Assembly (NCBI RefSeq): GCF_002102265.1
Contig: NZ_LQPG01000008.1
Span: 112,564-176,563 of the forward strand
DNA: 64,000 bases
From: Mycolicibacter longobardus
GTDB lineage: Bacteria; Actinomycetota; Actinomycetes; Mycobacteriales; Mycobacteriaceae
Direction: 5' to 3'
The notes beneath the pieces are model-generated. The model had not been told where the DNA came from. It was given only the letters and a program-made list of their open reading frames with translations, and did no database searches. Of the stretch, positions 36,989-46,883 are shown in pieces (the first letter of the stretch is position 1; each line of letters starts with the position of its first letter). Both the position numbers and the translations under genes were made by a program.

Positions 36989-37651
36989 ATGTTGGTCAAC
37001 CTGTGGCCCTTCAAGGCCGTCCAGCACCCCGGCTGGCCGAGTGTGCTCGGGCCGCTGCGGGTCGCGGCCGGGGTGATCCGGCTGCGGCCGGTGCGGATCC
37101 GCGACGGCGTGACCTGGAGCCGGATCCGCTTGGCCGACCGTGCCCACCTGGAGCGGTGGGAGCCCAGTGTCGAGGTGGACTGGGTGACCCGGCACGGTTC
37201 GGCGGCGTGGCCGCCGTTGTGCTCCAGCCTGCGCACCGAGGCTCGGTATGGGCGGATGCTGCCGTATGTGATCGAGCTTGACGGCCGATTCTGTGGCCAG
37301 TTGACGGTGGGCAACATCGCCCACGGTGCGCTGCGGTCGGCCTGGATCGGTTACTGGGTGTCCAGCGCGGTGGCCGGCGGGGGAGTGGCGACCGGGGCGG
37401 TGGCGCTCGGGCTCGACCACTGCTTCGGACCGGTCCGGCTGCATCGGGTGGAGGCCACCGTCCGGCCGGAGAACGCGGCCAGCCGAGCGGTGTTGGCGAA
37501 GGTCGGCTTTCGTCAGGAAGGGCTGCTGCAGCGCTATCTGGACGTCGACGGCGCGTGGCGGGACCACCTGCTGATGGCGATGACTGTCGAGGAGGTTGCC
37601 GGCTCGGTGACCTCGGCGCTGATCCAGGCCGGCCGGGCTGCCCCGGCTTGA
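36989..37651 (+). CDS. rimJ: RimJ-like GNAT N-acetyltransferase
   Basis: 220 residues. GNAT fold: IRLRPVRIRDGVTWSRIRLADRAHLERWEP, IGYWVSSAVAGGGVATGAVALGLDHCF (acetyl-CoA loop), HRVEATVRPENAASRAVLAKVGFRQEGLLQRYLDVDGAWRDHLLMAM. Resembles ribosomal-protein-alanine acetyltransferases (Rv0995). Starts 10 bp after glp, same operon. Confidence 0.92.
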   Translation: MLVNLWPFKAVQHPGWPSVLGPLRVAAGVIRLRPVRIRDGVTWSRIRLADRAHLERWEPSVEVDWVTRHGSAAWPPLCSSLRTEARYGRMLPYVIELDGRFCGQLTVGNIAHGALRSAWIGYWVSSAVAGGGVATGAVALGLDHCFGPVRLHRVEATVRPENAASRAVLAKVGFRQEGLLQRYLDVDGAWRDHLLMAMTVEEVAGSVTSALIQAGRAAPA

Positions 37652-37710
37652 AAGTATTTCGGGCGGCATGTTACCCGTGTGATAGTTGTGACTACCGAGG
37701 TCGGCGAGTA

Positions 37711-37728
37711 AATTACAACTGTGTAATT
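37711..37728. promoter_or_regulatory. AATTACA-N4-TGTAATT palindrome upstream of sepX
   Basis: Perfect 7-bp arms with a 4-bp spacer (ACTG), in an otherwise AT-rich stretch 70 bp before the sepX start. It stands out against the GC-rich background. Candidate operator; the regulator is unknown. Confidence 0.45.
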
Positions 37729-37798
37729 GGCTCGGCGCGCCGCCCGAGGTCGCGTGGGTCACATACCTAGCCTTGGCTGGGAAAGGAGCAGGCCACCC

Positions 37799-38965
37799 AT
37801 GCCCAGCATCCCGCAATCTTTGCTCTGGATCTCACTGGTCGTCCTCTGGCTGTTCGTTCTGGTGCCGATGCTGGTCAGCAAGCGTGACGCGGTGCGTCGT
37901 ACCAGTGACGTGGCGTTGGCGACCCGTGTGTTGACCAGCGGATCCAGTGCCCGGCTGCTCAAGCGCGGCGGCCCGGCCGCCGGTCACCGCAGCGACCCCG
38001 ACTGGCAGCACAGCGCCGATGGTGCTGACGATGTCGATGACACCGACGAAGACGAGCCCACCGAGAGCGGCTCGCGCGTGTTCGTCGCTGCGGCGGCTGT
38101 GTTCGTCGCCGCCGCGGAGCAGCGCGTCGGCGAGCAGGGTGAGCAGGGTGAGCTGGACTACCTGGACGTAGACGTGGTCGCCGACGATTCCGACGTGTTG
38201 CCGCTGTCGGAGGAGGGTTTTGCGCGAGCACGGGCCCAGGCCGTCGCCGAGGCAGAGGCCGAGGCGCGTGCTCAGGCCGAAGCCGAGGCCGCTGCGTTGG
38301 CGGCTGAAGCAGAGGCTGCGGCGTTGGCTGAAGCCGAAGCCGAAGCCGAAACCGAAGCTGAAGCCGAAGCCCAGGCTCAGGCCGAAGTTCAGGCTCAAGC
38401 CGACGAAGCCGACGTCGAATCGGTCGACGACGCCGAGTCTTACGAGTCCTACGAGTACGAAACGATCGACGACAGCTCCGGGCTGGAAGCCGCCGCGGAG
38501 GCGCCGATGGGCGCCGCGGCCGGCATGCGCCGGCCCCGCAGCGACATCAAGACGGCCGCCGCCGTCGATGCCCGCAAGTACGAGTTCCGCAAGCGGGTGC
38601 TGCTGTCGCTGGCGGCGATCCTGGTGTTCTCGGCGATCACGGCCTTCACCGTGGCGCCCACCGCATGGTGGATCTGCGGCGGCGCGGCCGGCGCGACGGT
38701 GCTCTACCTGGCGTACCTGCGGCGTCAGACTCGCATCGAGCAGCAGGTGCGTTCGCGCCGTGCGCGGCGGGCCGAACGGCCGCGTGCGCAGCGGGAGAGC
38801 GTGCACACCGAAGCGTTCGAGGTGGTGCCGTCGCGGCTGCGCCGTCCGGGTGTGGCGGTGCTGGAGATCGACGATGAGGACCCGGTGTTCGAGCACCTCG
38901 AGTACGCGTCCAGCAGTGGCCAGTACGACTGGCGGGGGGACCTGCCCCGCGCGGCCGGGCAATAG
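37799..38965 (+). CDS. sepX: Divisome membrane protein SepX/GlpR
   Basis: 388 residues from ATG, with GGAAAGGAG upstream. N-terminal membrane helix (about 7-27, LLWISLVVLWLFVLVPMLVS) followed by KRDAVRR. A long acidic central region contains an Ala/Glu repeat at about 145-200. Two more membrane segments are near residues 262-303 (VLLSLAAILVFSAITAFTV and WWICGGAAGATVLYLAYL), then a basic tail. Homologues are receptors for Glp at septum and poles in Corynebacterium and Streptomyces. The acidic repeat length is probably strain-variable. Confidence 0.88.
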   Translation: MPSIPQSLLWISLVVLWLFVLVPMLVSKRDAVRRTSDVALATRVLTSGSSARLLKRGGPAAGHRSDPDWQHSADGADDVDDTDEDEPTESGSRVFVAAAAVFVAAAEQRVGEQGEQGELDYLDVDVVADDSDVLPLSEEGFARARAQAVAEAEAEARAQAEAEAAALAAEAEAAALAEAEAEAETEAEAEAQAQAEVQAQADEADVESVDDAESYESYEYETIDDSSGLEAAAEAPMGAAAGMRRPRSDIKTAAAVDARKYEFRKRVLLSLAAILVFSAITAFTVAPTAWWICGGAAGATVLYLAYLRRQTRIEQQVRSRRARRAERPRAQRESVHTEAFEVVPSRLRRPGVAVLEIDDEDPVFEHLEYASSSGQYDWRGDLPRAAGQ

Positions 38966-39015
38966 CGTCTCGGTTTCGGGGGGCCAGCTGCTGGCTGGTA
39001 ATCTCCTAGCGGTCA

Positions 39016-39088
39016 GGGGCTATAGCGCAGTTGGTAGCGCGTCTCGTTCGCATCGAGAAGGTCAGGGGTTCGATTCCCCTTAGCTCCA
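39016..39088 (+). tRNA. tRNA-Ala, anticodon CGC
   Basis: Full cloverleaf: acceptor GGGGCTA/TAGCTCC with the G3-U70 pair that identifies alanine tRNAs, D arm GCGC AGTTGGTA GCGC, anticodon arm TCTCG-TTCGCAT-CGAGA, T arm AGGGG-TTCGATT-CCCCT, discriminator A. CCA is not encoded. A TAATCT box is at 38999-39004. Confidence 0.97.
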
Positions 39089-39148
39089 CTTTCTGAACAC
39101 TCCGCGATAAGTCGGCCACGATGGACTGGTGCGAATCTAGGAGGCGTG

Positions 39149-39304
39149 ATGACCAAGCGAACCATGTCGGCGAAGGCTCGCCGCCAGTTCGTCGTGCGCT
39201 CCACCAAGGCGTCAGCGCGGCTGGAGCAACGCGTCGTGCCGGCAGACCATGTGCGCTCGGCCAAGGCCGAAAAGTACCTGGCATCGTTGAGTGCCAAGGC
39301 CTGA
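39149..39304 (+). CDS. Small basic protein coupled to truncated Fic gene, possible antitoxin
   Basis: 51 residues: starts MTKRTMSAKARRQFVVRSTK and ends YLASLSAKA. Strong RBS AGGAGG is 5 bp before ATG. Its stop overlaps the Fic ATG (TGATG), the typical order of an antitoxin-toxin pair. No known antitoxin family is recognised. It is Lys/Arg-rich and probably helical. Confidence 0.65.
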   Translation: MTKRTMSAKARRQFVVRSTKASARLEQRVVPADHVRSAKAEKYLASLSAKA

Positions 39305-39657
39305 TGGCCTTCGAGCCCGACTACGGCGAAACCCTCGTTACCGAGGAAGAGCGTGAGGCACTGACTGCTGAAGCGCGCGAAGTTCTTGGCCACCCGATTC
39401 GCAAGGCGGATCTCTACGATCTCGAGCAGCAAATCCAGGACGAGGTCGCCGACGATCTCGTCGCCGAGGTATTGGATGGCACCCTCGCTGTATCCGAGCT
39501 GCTCACTGACCGCTTCGTACGCGAACTCCATCGGCGTCTCTACGCGCCGGTCTGGACATGGGGTGGACGCCAACGTTCGCGTGAGACCAACATCGGTATC
39601 GCGCCGGAACGTATTGCGGTTGAATTGCGCAACTCGCCGTCCGGATGTCACCCGTGA
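39304..39657 (+). pseudogene. Truncated Fic-family protein
   Basis: 117 residues. LLTDRFVRELHRRLYAPVWTWGGRQRSRETNIGIAPERIAVELRN matches the front part of Fic proteins of the 'mobile mystery protein B' kind. The catalytic HPFxxGNGR helix that should follow about 40 residues later is absent in all frames. The frame ends in SPSGCHP and a new gene starts 70 bp on. Remnant of an AMP-transferase toxin gene lying 215 bp from tRNA-Ala. Confidence 0.75.
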
Positions 39658-39726
39658 TCAGCGTTCACGTCGGGAACCGCGCCGCTGACGCTGACGCGAC
39701 AGCGCCAAAGCGCGTACCTTTGCGCC

Positions 39727-40797
39727 ATGGCGGATCAGCTGGGGGCCTTCGCCGACGCGGCGCGGGCGCGCGAGGCGCAGCTGGTGCAGCGGTTGACGAC
39801 GTCGGTGGAGCTCGACCGGTCTTTCGAGACGATCCTGCGGGGCGCTCACCGGTACAACCTGCAATCCCGGCAGCGTCTGGACGCCATCGAGGCGGAGATT
39901 CGCCAGGCCGCTGCCACCTGGCGCGGCTTAGACACCCCCGCCGGTGCCCGGCAGTTTCAAGCCTTCCTGACGGCCAAGACCCGTCAAATCCACCAGGTCG
40001 TCGCCGACGCCGCCGCCGACAGCCAGCAGCGCGCAGCGCAGGTCCAGGCATTGACCGGGCGCTACCCGCTCGGTGGGGACCGAACTACCCAATCGGTCGA
40101 TTTCCGTCAAAAGGGTCCGCCGCAGGTCGACCCGCTCGAAGAGATCCTGAAGAAGTACCAGGTATCGGATGACCCCGATGGTGCACTCGATTGGGAGCCG
40201 CCGTGGCCGCTCAGCTTGGCCACCAACCCGGTGCACGTGACCGCGGGAGAGGCGCGCATGCTCGAAGACCTCTCACCGTTTGCGCTGCGGGATCTGAACC
40301 AGATCAAACAAGCCGCCGCAACCGAAGCCAAGGTGCGTTTCCCGCCCCAGAATGGTCCCAACGACACAGCCGACAACCACACCGACGCCTTCCGGCACGC
40401 ATACTGGAACGCCCTGATGACGCAACGATTCGGCGAGAACTGGACCCGCGACTTCGCGACCGCTCACGAACGACTGCCGGACAACCACGCCGCCGCCGAG
40501 GCGATGGATCTGTACAACAACGAAGTCGGACGAGAAATCGCAACAGCTAACCCACGCGCCACTCCGGCGCAGCTCGCGGACCTAGTGCAACAGGCCGTCG
40601 ACAGGGGCGACACCGTCGTGGTCGCGCCCGGCGGCGAGAAGCTGGCCTGGAGCAACACCATTGCCTGGGGCGAGGCGGGCACGACGACGAACGCGACGCT
40701 ACCGGGTCAGACGCCAACGCCAACCGGTGCCGGGCCCGGTGGGGTCTACGACCCCGGTCAACCCGGCGGCTACGGAACGTCGGCAGGAGGGTACTGA
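39727..40797 (+). CDS. Putative type VII-secreted effector with DUF6973-like C-terminal domain
   Basis: 356 residues. Residues 1-110 form two long helices joined by W65-R-G67, like WXG100 proteins. YQVSD (144-148) fits the YxxxD export signal. The C-terminal domain, about 170-320, contains HTDAFRHAYWNALMT, FATAHE and AMDLYNNEVGR. These match, from memory, the DUF6973 pattern (conserved H, D, R, N) seen in polymorphic toxins. The tail is Gly/Pro-rich. TACCTT sits 6 nt before ATG. A lipoprotein gene follows directly. Toxin activity is inferred. Confidence 0.75.
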   Translation: MADQLGAFADAARAREAQLVQRLTTSVELDRSFETILRGAHRYNLQSRQRLDAIEAEIRQAAATWRGLDTPAGARQFQAFLTAKTRQIHQVVADAAADSQQRAAQVQALTGRYPLGGDRTTQSVDFRQKGPPQVDPLEEILKKYQVSDDPDGALDWEPPWPLSLATNPVHVTAGEARMLEDLSPFALRDLNQIKQAAATEAKVRFPPQNGPNDTADNHTDAFRHAYWNALMTQRFGENWTRDFATAHERLPDNHAAAEAMDLYNNEVGREIATANPRATPAQLADLVQQAVDRGDTVVVAPGGEKLAWSNTIAWGEAGTTTNATLPGQTPTPTGAGPGGVYDPGQPGGYGTSAGGY

Positions 40798-40799
40798 CC

Positions 40800-41255
40800 G
40801 TGGTGAGCAGAGCAGCGCCGATACGCAGTGCGCTTAGTGTCCTATTGCTGTGCATGTTGGTGACGAGCTGCGGACTGACGAGGCAATCGATGGACATCGA
40901 CTACAACGATCGACGACTCAACGAGGGCTTGGCAAACCTTCTGCATCAAGATAAGTCGGGCAGACTGAGTGACTTCACCTCGTGGCCCTGGGATGAGGTG
41001 CATCTGTTTCATGAATACACCGAGCGGGAGTTCATCGAGAAAACCGTCGGCGCACCGGTGATCCGGTCGAATTTCTTTGAATCCAAAGCCAGTCTGTTGG
41101 TCTTCGAGGACCATGGGAAGCCCGTCAAGGCCGTCGGTATTGCCGCCGACTACCTGCGTGGGCAGGACCATCGCGTGAGTTGGCCCGCCGACGTGATGCT
41201 GCAACCGTGTTGTGGAGGGTATCTGCAGCTGACGTTGCCATCGGCCGGCGGGTAG
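40800..41255 (+). CDS. Lipoprotein, candidate immunity protein
   Basis: 151 residues from GTG (VVSRAAPIRSALSVLLLCMLVTSCGL). The signal peptide ends in lipobox LVTSC, so the mature protein is lipid-anchored outside the membrane. The mature domain (about 125 residues) is not recognised. It begins 3 bp after the stop of the putative effector, with GGAGG upstream. That suits an extracytoplasmic immunity protein for the exported toxin; this role is inferred from position. Confidence 0.72.
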   Translation: MVSRAAPIRSALSVLLLCMLVTSCGLTRQSMDIDYNDRRLNEGLANLLHQDKSGRLSDFTSWPWDEVHLFHEYTEREFIEKTVGAPVIRSNFFESKASLLVFEDHGKPVKAVGIAADYLRGQDHRVSWPADVMLQPCCGGYLQLTLPSAGG

Positions 41256-41299
41256 GTTTCCCGCGACTCAACGGTCCGATTCGACCGGGGCTGATCTCC

Positions 41300-42124
41300 T
41301 CAGGGGTGTGCCACCAGATACGTCTCGTTGTCCAGATCGGCCGTGAGCTCCTGCACATCAAAGGGCCGGTCCAACCGCGCGCGCAACGACTTCGGGTCGA
41401 TCAGCAGGCTGATCTCGGCGGTCTGCCGGGCGAACAGGCGTCCGATCAGCGGGTAGATTCGACGCATGATCGCCCGCTCGGCCGACGTACAGCGTGCTGC
41501 GCAGTAGCCCACATGACCGATCTCGTCGGTAAGAATCTCGCTGTACAACAAGGTGATTCGCTCAGCGACCTCGGGCTCGTCGGCGAACAGCTCGATACCG
41601 GCGCGACGTAGTTCGTCGAACATGATGCAGCCCGCCATCTCTGCGGCGCCGACGAACATGAAGCTGAGCCGCTCCGGAAGAAACACGCCGGTTTTGACGA
41701 ACTGCCGCATCACGAAGGGTGGGGGGACCACCTGGAAGGTCAGATCGAACACGTCCAAGGCGTAGGCCAGCAGCCTGGTGTGGTAGTGCTCTTCCAGTTC
41801 GAGGTAGACGTTCTCCGGCGGCAGATTCTCGTCGCTGTTGCGGCCGTAGGTCTCGCCCAGGCCGACGCCGAAACGCTCGGCCTGATTGAGCTTTGCTGTT
41901 GCCAACAGGAACAGCATCTTTCGGTCCAGGCCGGGTTCTGGTCGCCGGCGCCGCAGGTTGCGAAGGAAAGTTGCTCGGTCGGCGGGTTGAGCCGAGTGCA
42001 CGGGGTTGGCCTCAAGGTCGTTGAAGAACTGGTCTCGATTGGCCAGCCGCCTGTTGAGCAGGTCGGCTTCACCGTCTCGCTTGGCCAGAAACTCCCGGTA
42101 ACCCTCAATGCCGGTGCGATTCAT
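41300..42124 (-). CDS. Ferritin-like diiron protein
   Basis: 274 residues. Metal-ligand-like motifs are ELEEHYHTR (ExxH), AAEMAG and EILTDEIGHV (ExxH), as in ferritin-like oxygenases. It overlaps the preceding TetR gene by 4 bp. Probably an oxidoreductase with a two-metal centre; substrate unknown. Confidence 0.75.
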   Translation of the reverse strand: MNRTGIEGYREFLAKRDGEADLLNRRLANRDQFFNDLEANPVHSAQPADRATFLRNLRRRRPEPGLDRKMLFLLATAKLNQAERFGVGLGETYGRNSDENLPPENVYLELEEHYHTRLLAYALDVFDLTFQVVPPPFVMRQFVKTGVFLPERLSFMFVGAAEMAGCIMFDELRRAGIELFADEPEVAERITLLYSEILTDEIGHVGYCAARCTSAERAIMRRIYPLIGRLFARQTAEISLLIDPKSLRARLDRPFDVQELTADLDNETYLVAHP

Positions 42125-42729
42125 CGGTTCTCCATTCCCTTGACAATCGTTGTCACATAACGGTTCAACAGAGCCGCGTCGTGTGCTCCGGTGGACAGCA
42201 GGGCGAACAGCCCGGTCAGAAAGAACGTTCCGAGTTCGCCGGCGTCGAGGTCGGGGGACACCTGCCCGGAGTCCTGTGCTCCGCTGATCACGCCCACCAA
42301 GAACTCCGCCAGCGGGTGCTGCGCCAACTCGTCTTCGACCGGACGGTTCGATGAGAAATGCAGCCCGAGCATGTCCCGGAAAACCGCCGCACCCAAACGA
42401 CTTTCAGCGCTCAGGACGTGATGGACCAGCTCAGAAAGCACCGACACCAGGTCGCCGTCGGCACCACCCAGTTCGCTGACGATCCGCGTCTCCTCGTTGC
42501 GCTCCACCTCGATGAGGACGTGCTCCTTGGTGGGGAAGTGGAAGTAGAAGGTTCCCCGCACCACGCCGGCCGTCGCCGCGATGGCACTGACATCGGCGGC
42601 GGCCAGCCCGTGCTGCGAAATCTCTGCCAGCGCGGCGTCGAACAGGCGGGCCCGGGTTTCGAGTCGCCGAGCCGCCCGGACGCCCCCGGCCGTCGACGGC
42701 GGTACAGACAGCACGTGTGGCGAATCCAT
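42121..42729 (-). CDS. TetR-family repressor, leaderless
   Basis: About 202 residues from ATG 42729 (MDSPHVLSVPP). The open frame extends to ATG 42765, but that would place the operator inside the gene. On the minus strand TTGACG, an 18-bp spacer and TACGTT lie exactly 6 nt before ATG 42729. HTH: ARLFDAALAEISQHGLAAADVSAIAATAGVVRGTFYFHFPTKEHVLIEV. Divergent from the EcsC gene and upstream of the ferritin-like gene in the same operon. Confidence 0.9.
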   Translation of the reverse strand: MDSPHVLSVPPSTAGGVRAARRLETRARLFDAALAEISQHGLAAADVSAIAATAGVVRGTFYFHFPTKEHVLIEVERNEETRIVSELGGADGDLVSVLSELVHHVLSAESRLGAAVFRDMLGLHFSSNRPVEDELAQHPLAEFLVGVISGAQDSGQVSPDLDAGELGTFFLTGLFALLSTGAHDAALLNRYVTTIVKGMENR

Positions 42730-42750
42730 GGGCCCAACGTACCGCATTTT

Positions 42751-42780
42751 ATTGACGACCGTCAATGACGACCGTCAATG
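42751..42780. promoter_or_regulatory. Two overlapping palindromes in the TetR/EcsC divergent promoter
   Basis: ATTGACG-AC-CGTCAAT (42751-42766) is followed immediately by a second TGACG-AC-CGTCA unit (42765-42776). The sites cover the minus-strand -35 box of the TetR gene and lie just before the TAGGCT -10 box (42793-42798) of the EcsC gene. Likely autorepressor operator controlling both directions. Confidence 0.7.
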
Positions 42781-42805
42781 AAGATGTGCCGGTAGGCTGA
42801 CGCTC

Positions 42806-43855
42806 GTGGCGAGCAGTGTTCGGCCAGGCATGTCCGCCTACGAGAGCAAGGCTTGGGACACGCTGCTGGACGCGGCCACCGCCGTGGAGCGCCCCGGCCG
42901 GCTCGAAAGCCTCAGTCAGGACATCGCCGGCCGCGCCAGAGAAGTGGTCACCCAGGTCCGCTCCGGGGTGGAACAGCTCCCGGGCGCCACGGCGGCCTTG
43001 GGTAAGGTGGATCAGCTCACCGCCAAGGCCCTGGAAACGCTGCACGCCGTTCTGGTCGAGCGGGGACTTCATTCGGTCAAGCCGGCCGATGTGTTCGCGA
43101 TGTTCGCCGAGCGAGGCGTCACGGTGCAGTCCTATGACGAAGTCCGACAACTCGACCTGAACTACTGCGACCGTTCGGTCCCGCGCCGCAAGGAGCGCTA
43201 CATCGTTTTGGCCATGGCCGAAGGTGCGGCATCCTCACTGGCGGTGACGAGTGCGGCGGCGTCCAGCACGGTCTCCGGCGGCACCACGCTGACCGTCGCG
43301 GCCTCAGCCATCGTCGCTGACGTCACCGCGGTGCTGGTCGGTATGGGCCGCATCGTGGCTTTGGTTGCGGCGCACTACGGTTACGACGTCCGCGAGCCGG
43401 ACGAGCAGGCGTTCGCCTCCGGTGTGATCGCCTATTCCGCGGCCGGCACCTCCGCGGAGAAGGCGGCAGCGCTGGCTTCGCTTTCGCGATTGACACAGCA
43501 GATGATGCGCCGGGCGTCATGGCGTCACCTCCAGCCTCAGCAGGCCGACAACGTGATCCAGCAGGTGTCCATGGCGCTGGGGTTCAGGATGGCGAAACAC
43601 AAGCTGGCCCAGGCGGTTCCGATCTTCGGCGCGGTCGTCAACGGTGGCCTCAATGCCCGCATCGCGAACAGGACGTTCGAACGGGCCCAACAGGCCTACC
43701 GGCTACGGTTCCTCACCGAAAAGCACGACCTGGACGCCGGCCTGTGGGCGCCGGTGGTGGATTCCGACGACGTCATCGACATCCCGTTGGTCGACGAAGT
43801 GCTCGACGCCGAGCGCGAGTCGCGATCCGGCGACGACGGCGCCGGCGCAGATTAG
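42806..43855 (+). CDS. EcsC-family protein
   Basis: 349 residues from GTG; TAGGCT lies 7 nt upstream, so the start is leaderless. EcsC features: MSAYESKAWDTLLDAA N-terminus, RRKERYIVLAMAEGAASSLAVTSAAASSTVSGGTTLTVAASAIVADVTAVLVGMGRIVALVAAHYGYD (hydrophobic region), and VPIFGAVVNGGLNARIANRTFERAQQAYRLRFL. The family may be membrane-associated but has no settled function. Divergently transcribed from a TetR repressor with shared operators. Confidence 0.87.
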   Translation: MASSVRPGMSAYESKAWDTLLDAATAVERPGRLESLSQDIAGRAREVVTQVRSGVEQLPGATAALGKVDQLTAKALETLHAVLVERGLHSVKPADVFAMFAERGVTVQSYDEVRQLDLNYCDRSVPRRKERYIVLAMAEGAASSLAVTSAAASSTVSGGTTLTVAASAIVADVTAVLVGMGRIVALVAAHYGYDVREPDEQAFASGVIAYSAAGTSAEKAAALASLSRLTQQMMRRASWRHLQPQQADNVIQQVSMALGFRMAKHKLAQAVPIFGAVVNGGLNARIANRTFERAQQAYRLRFLTEKHDLDAGLWAPVVDSDDVIDIPLVDEVLDAERESRSGDDGAGAD

Positions 43856-43866
43856 CGGGCCCCGGA

Positions 43867-44196
43867 TCAGCCCAGGGTCTCAGGGCACAGTTCGTGCTGG
43901 GCGATGTCGATCACCGGGCGCAGGTTGACGGTCAGGTCATCGACCATGGACGGTCCGCCGAATGACGGCCGGCGCACGTAGGCGTCGGCTACCTGGTCGA
44001 CCGTGGCTCCGCTGCGCAACTGGTTGCAGAACCGGTGCCCCGCCGAAAGGCGCGCGTTGGGCGGACCGGACCGGAAGACACCGTTGGCGTCCAAGGCGGC
44101 AAGATAGCTGGCGTCGTCGGCGTGAGCCGGTGCGCTGCCCAGCAGTGCGATGGCGGCGGCACCGACGAACACGGAAACACGCAGAACCCGATTCAT
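43867..44196 (-). CDS. Secreted DUF732 protein
   Basis: 109 residues from ATG (MNRVLRVSVFVGAAAIALLGSAPAHADD). A signal peptide with cleavage after AHA is evident. The mature DUF732 domain has two cysteines (FCNQL and ELCPE) and the pattern YLAALDANGV...GHRFCNQLRSGATVDQVADAYV. Common small exported protein of mycobacteria, function unknown. Confidence 0.88.
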   Translation of the reverse strand: MNRVLRVSVFVGAAAIALLGSAPAHADDASYLAALDANGVFRSGPPNARLSAGHRFCNQLRSGATVDQVADAYVRRPSFGGPSMVDDLTVNLRPVIDIAQHELCPETLG

Positions 44197-44220
44197 ACCG
44201 GCGATGTTACGTCGAAACGA

Positions 44221-44283
44221 CGTTGACTCTGCGGCTACCGGGCAAAAGTGCGAGAGCACCGCCTGGTAGCCGCAGAGTCAACG
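44221..44283. repeat. Long perfect inverted repeat downstream of gdhA
   Basis: Arms CGTTGACTCTGCGGCTACC (44221-44239) and its exact complement (44265-44283) are 19 bp each. Inside, GGGC/GCCT adds 4 pairs, and GTGC-GAGA-GCAC forms an inner stem with GAGA tetraloop. It lies 6 bp beyond the gdhA stop and has no T tract, so it is a processing or mRNA-end structure, or a mobile repeat, rather than a classic terminator. Confidence 0.85.
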
Positions 44284-44289
44284 AGTGTT

Positions 44290-45681
<1,392 letters not shown>

Positions 45682-45716
45682 TTAGCCGTCCTGATCGCCA
45701 ACACCGAATCCGGTTC

Positions 45717-45760
45717 GTTACGTCCGTGTTAAATCATTACCGCGCTGTTAAATCATTCCC
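45717..45760. promoter_or_regulatory. Repeat cluster upstream of gdhA, possible GlnR sites
   Basis: TGTTAAATCATT occurs twice, 19 bp apart (45727 and 45746). On the minus strand TTAAC-N6-GTAAC (plus GTTACGTCCGTGTTAA, 45717-45732) fits the AC-n9-AC GlnR pattern. It lies about 80 bp before gdhA, so nitrogen regulation is plausible. Confidence 0.4.
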
Positions 45761-45820
45761 GACCTATGGGTGCCGGTTAGCCTGGATTGGCGAAACAAAG
45801 GCGTAGCAGTCCAATGGTGA

Positions 45821-46840
<1,020 letters not shown>

Positions 46841-46883
46841 CCGCCGCCCCTGCGGCCGGGCCGCATTGGGTAAATTGGCTGCG

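Noticed and set aside
38240..38410. Repetitive GCCGAAGC-type DNA in sepX, considered as a CRISPR or VNTR
   Set aside because: It is a codon-level Ala/Glu repeat within a gene with no spacers; repeat-length variation is possible but no array exists.
44221..44283. Rho-independent terminator of gdhA
   Set aside because: The hairpin is strong but no T-rich tract follows on either strand, so the standard definition is not met.
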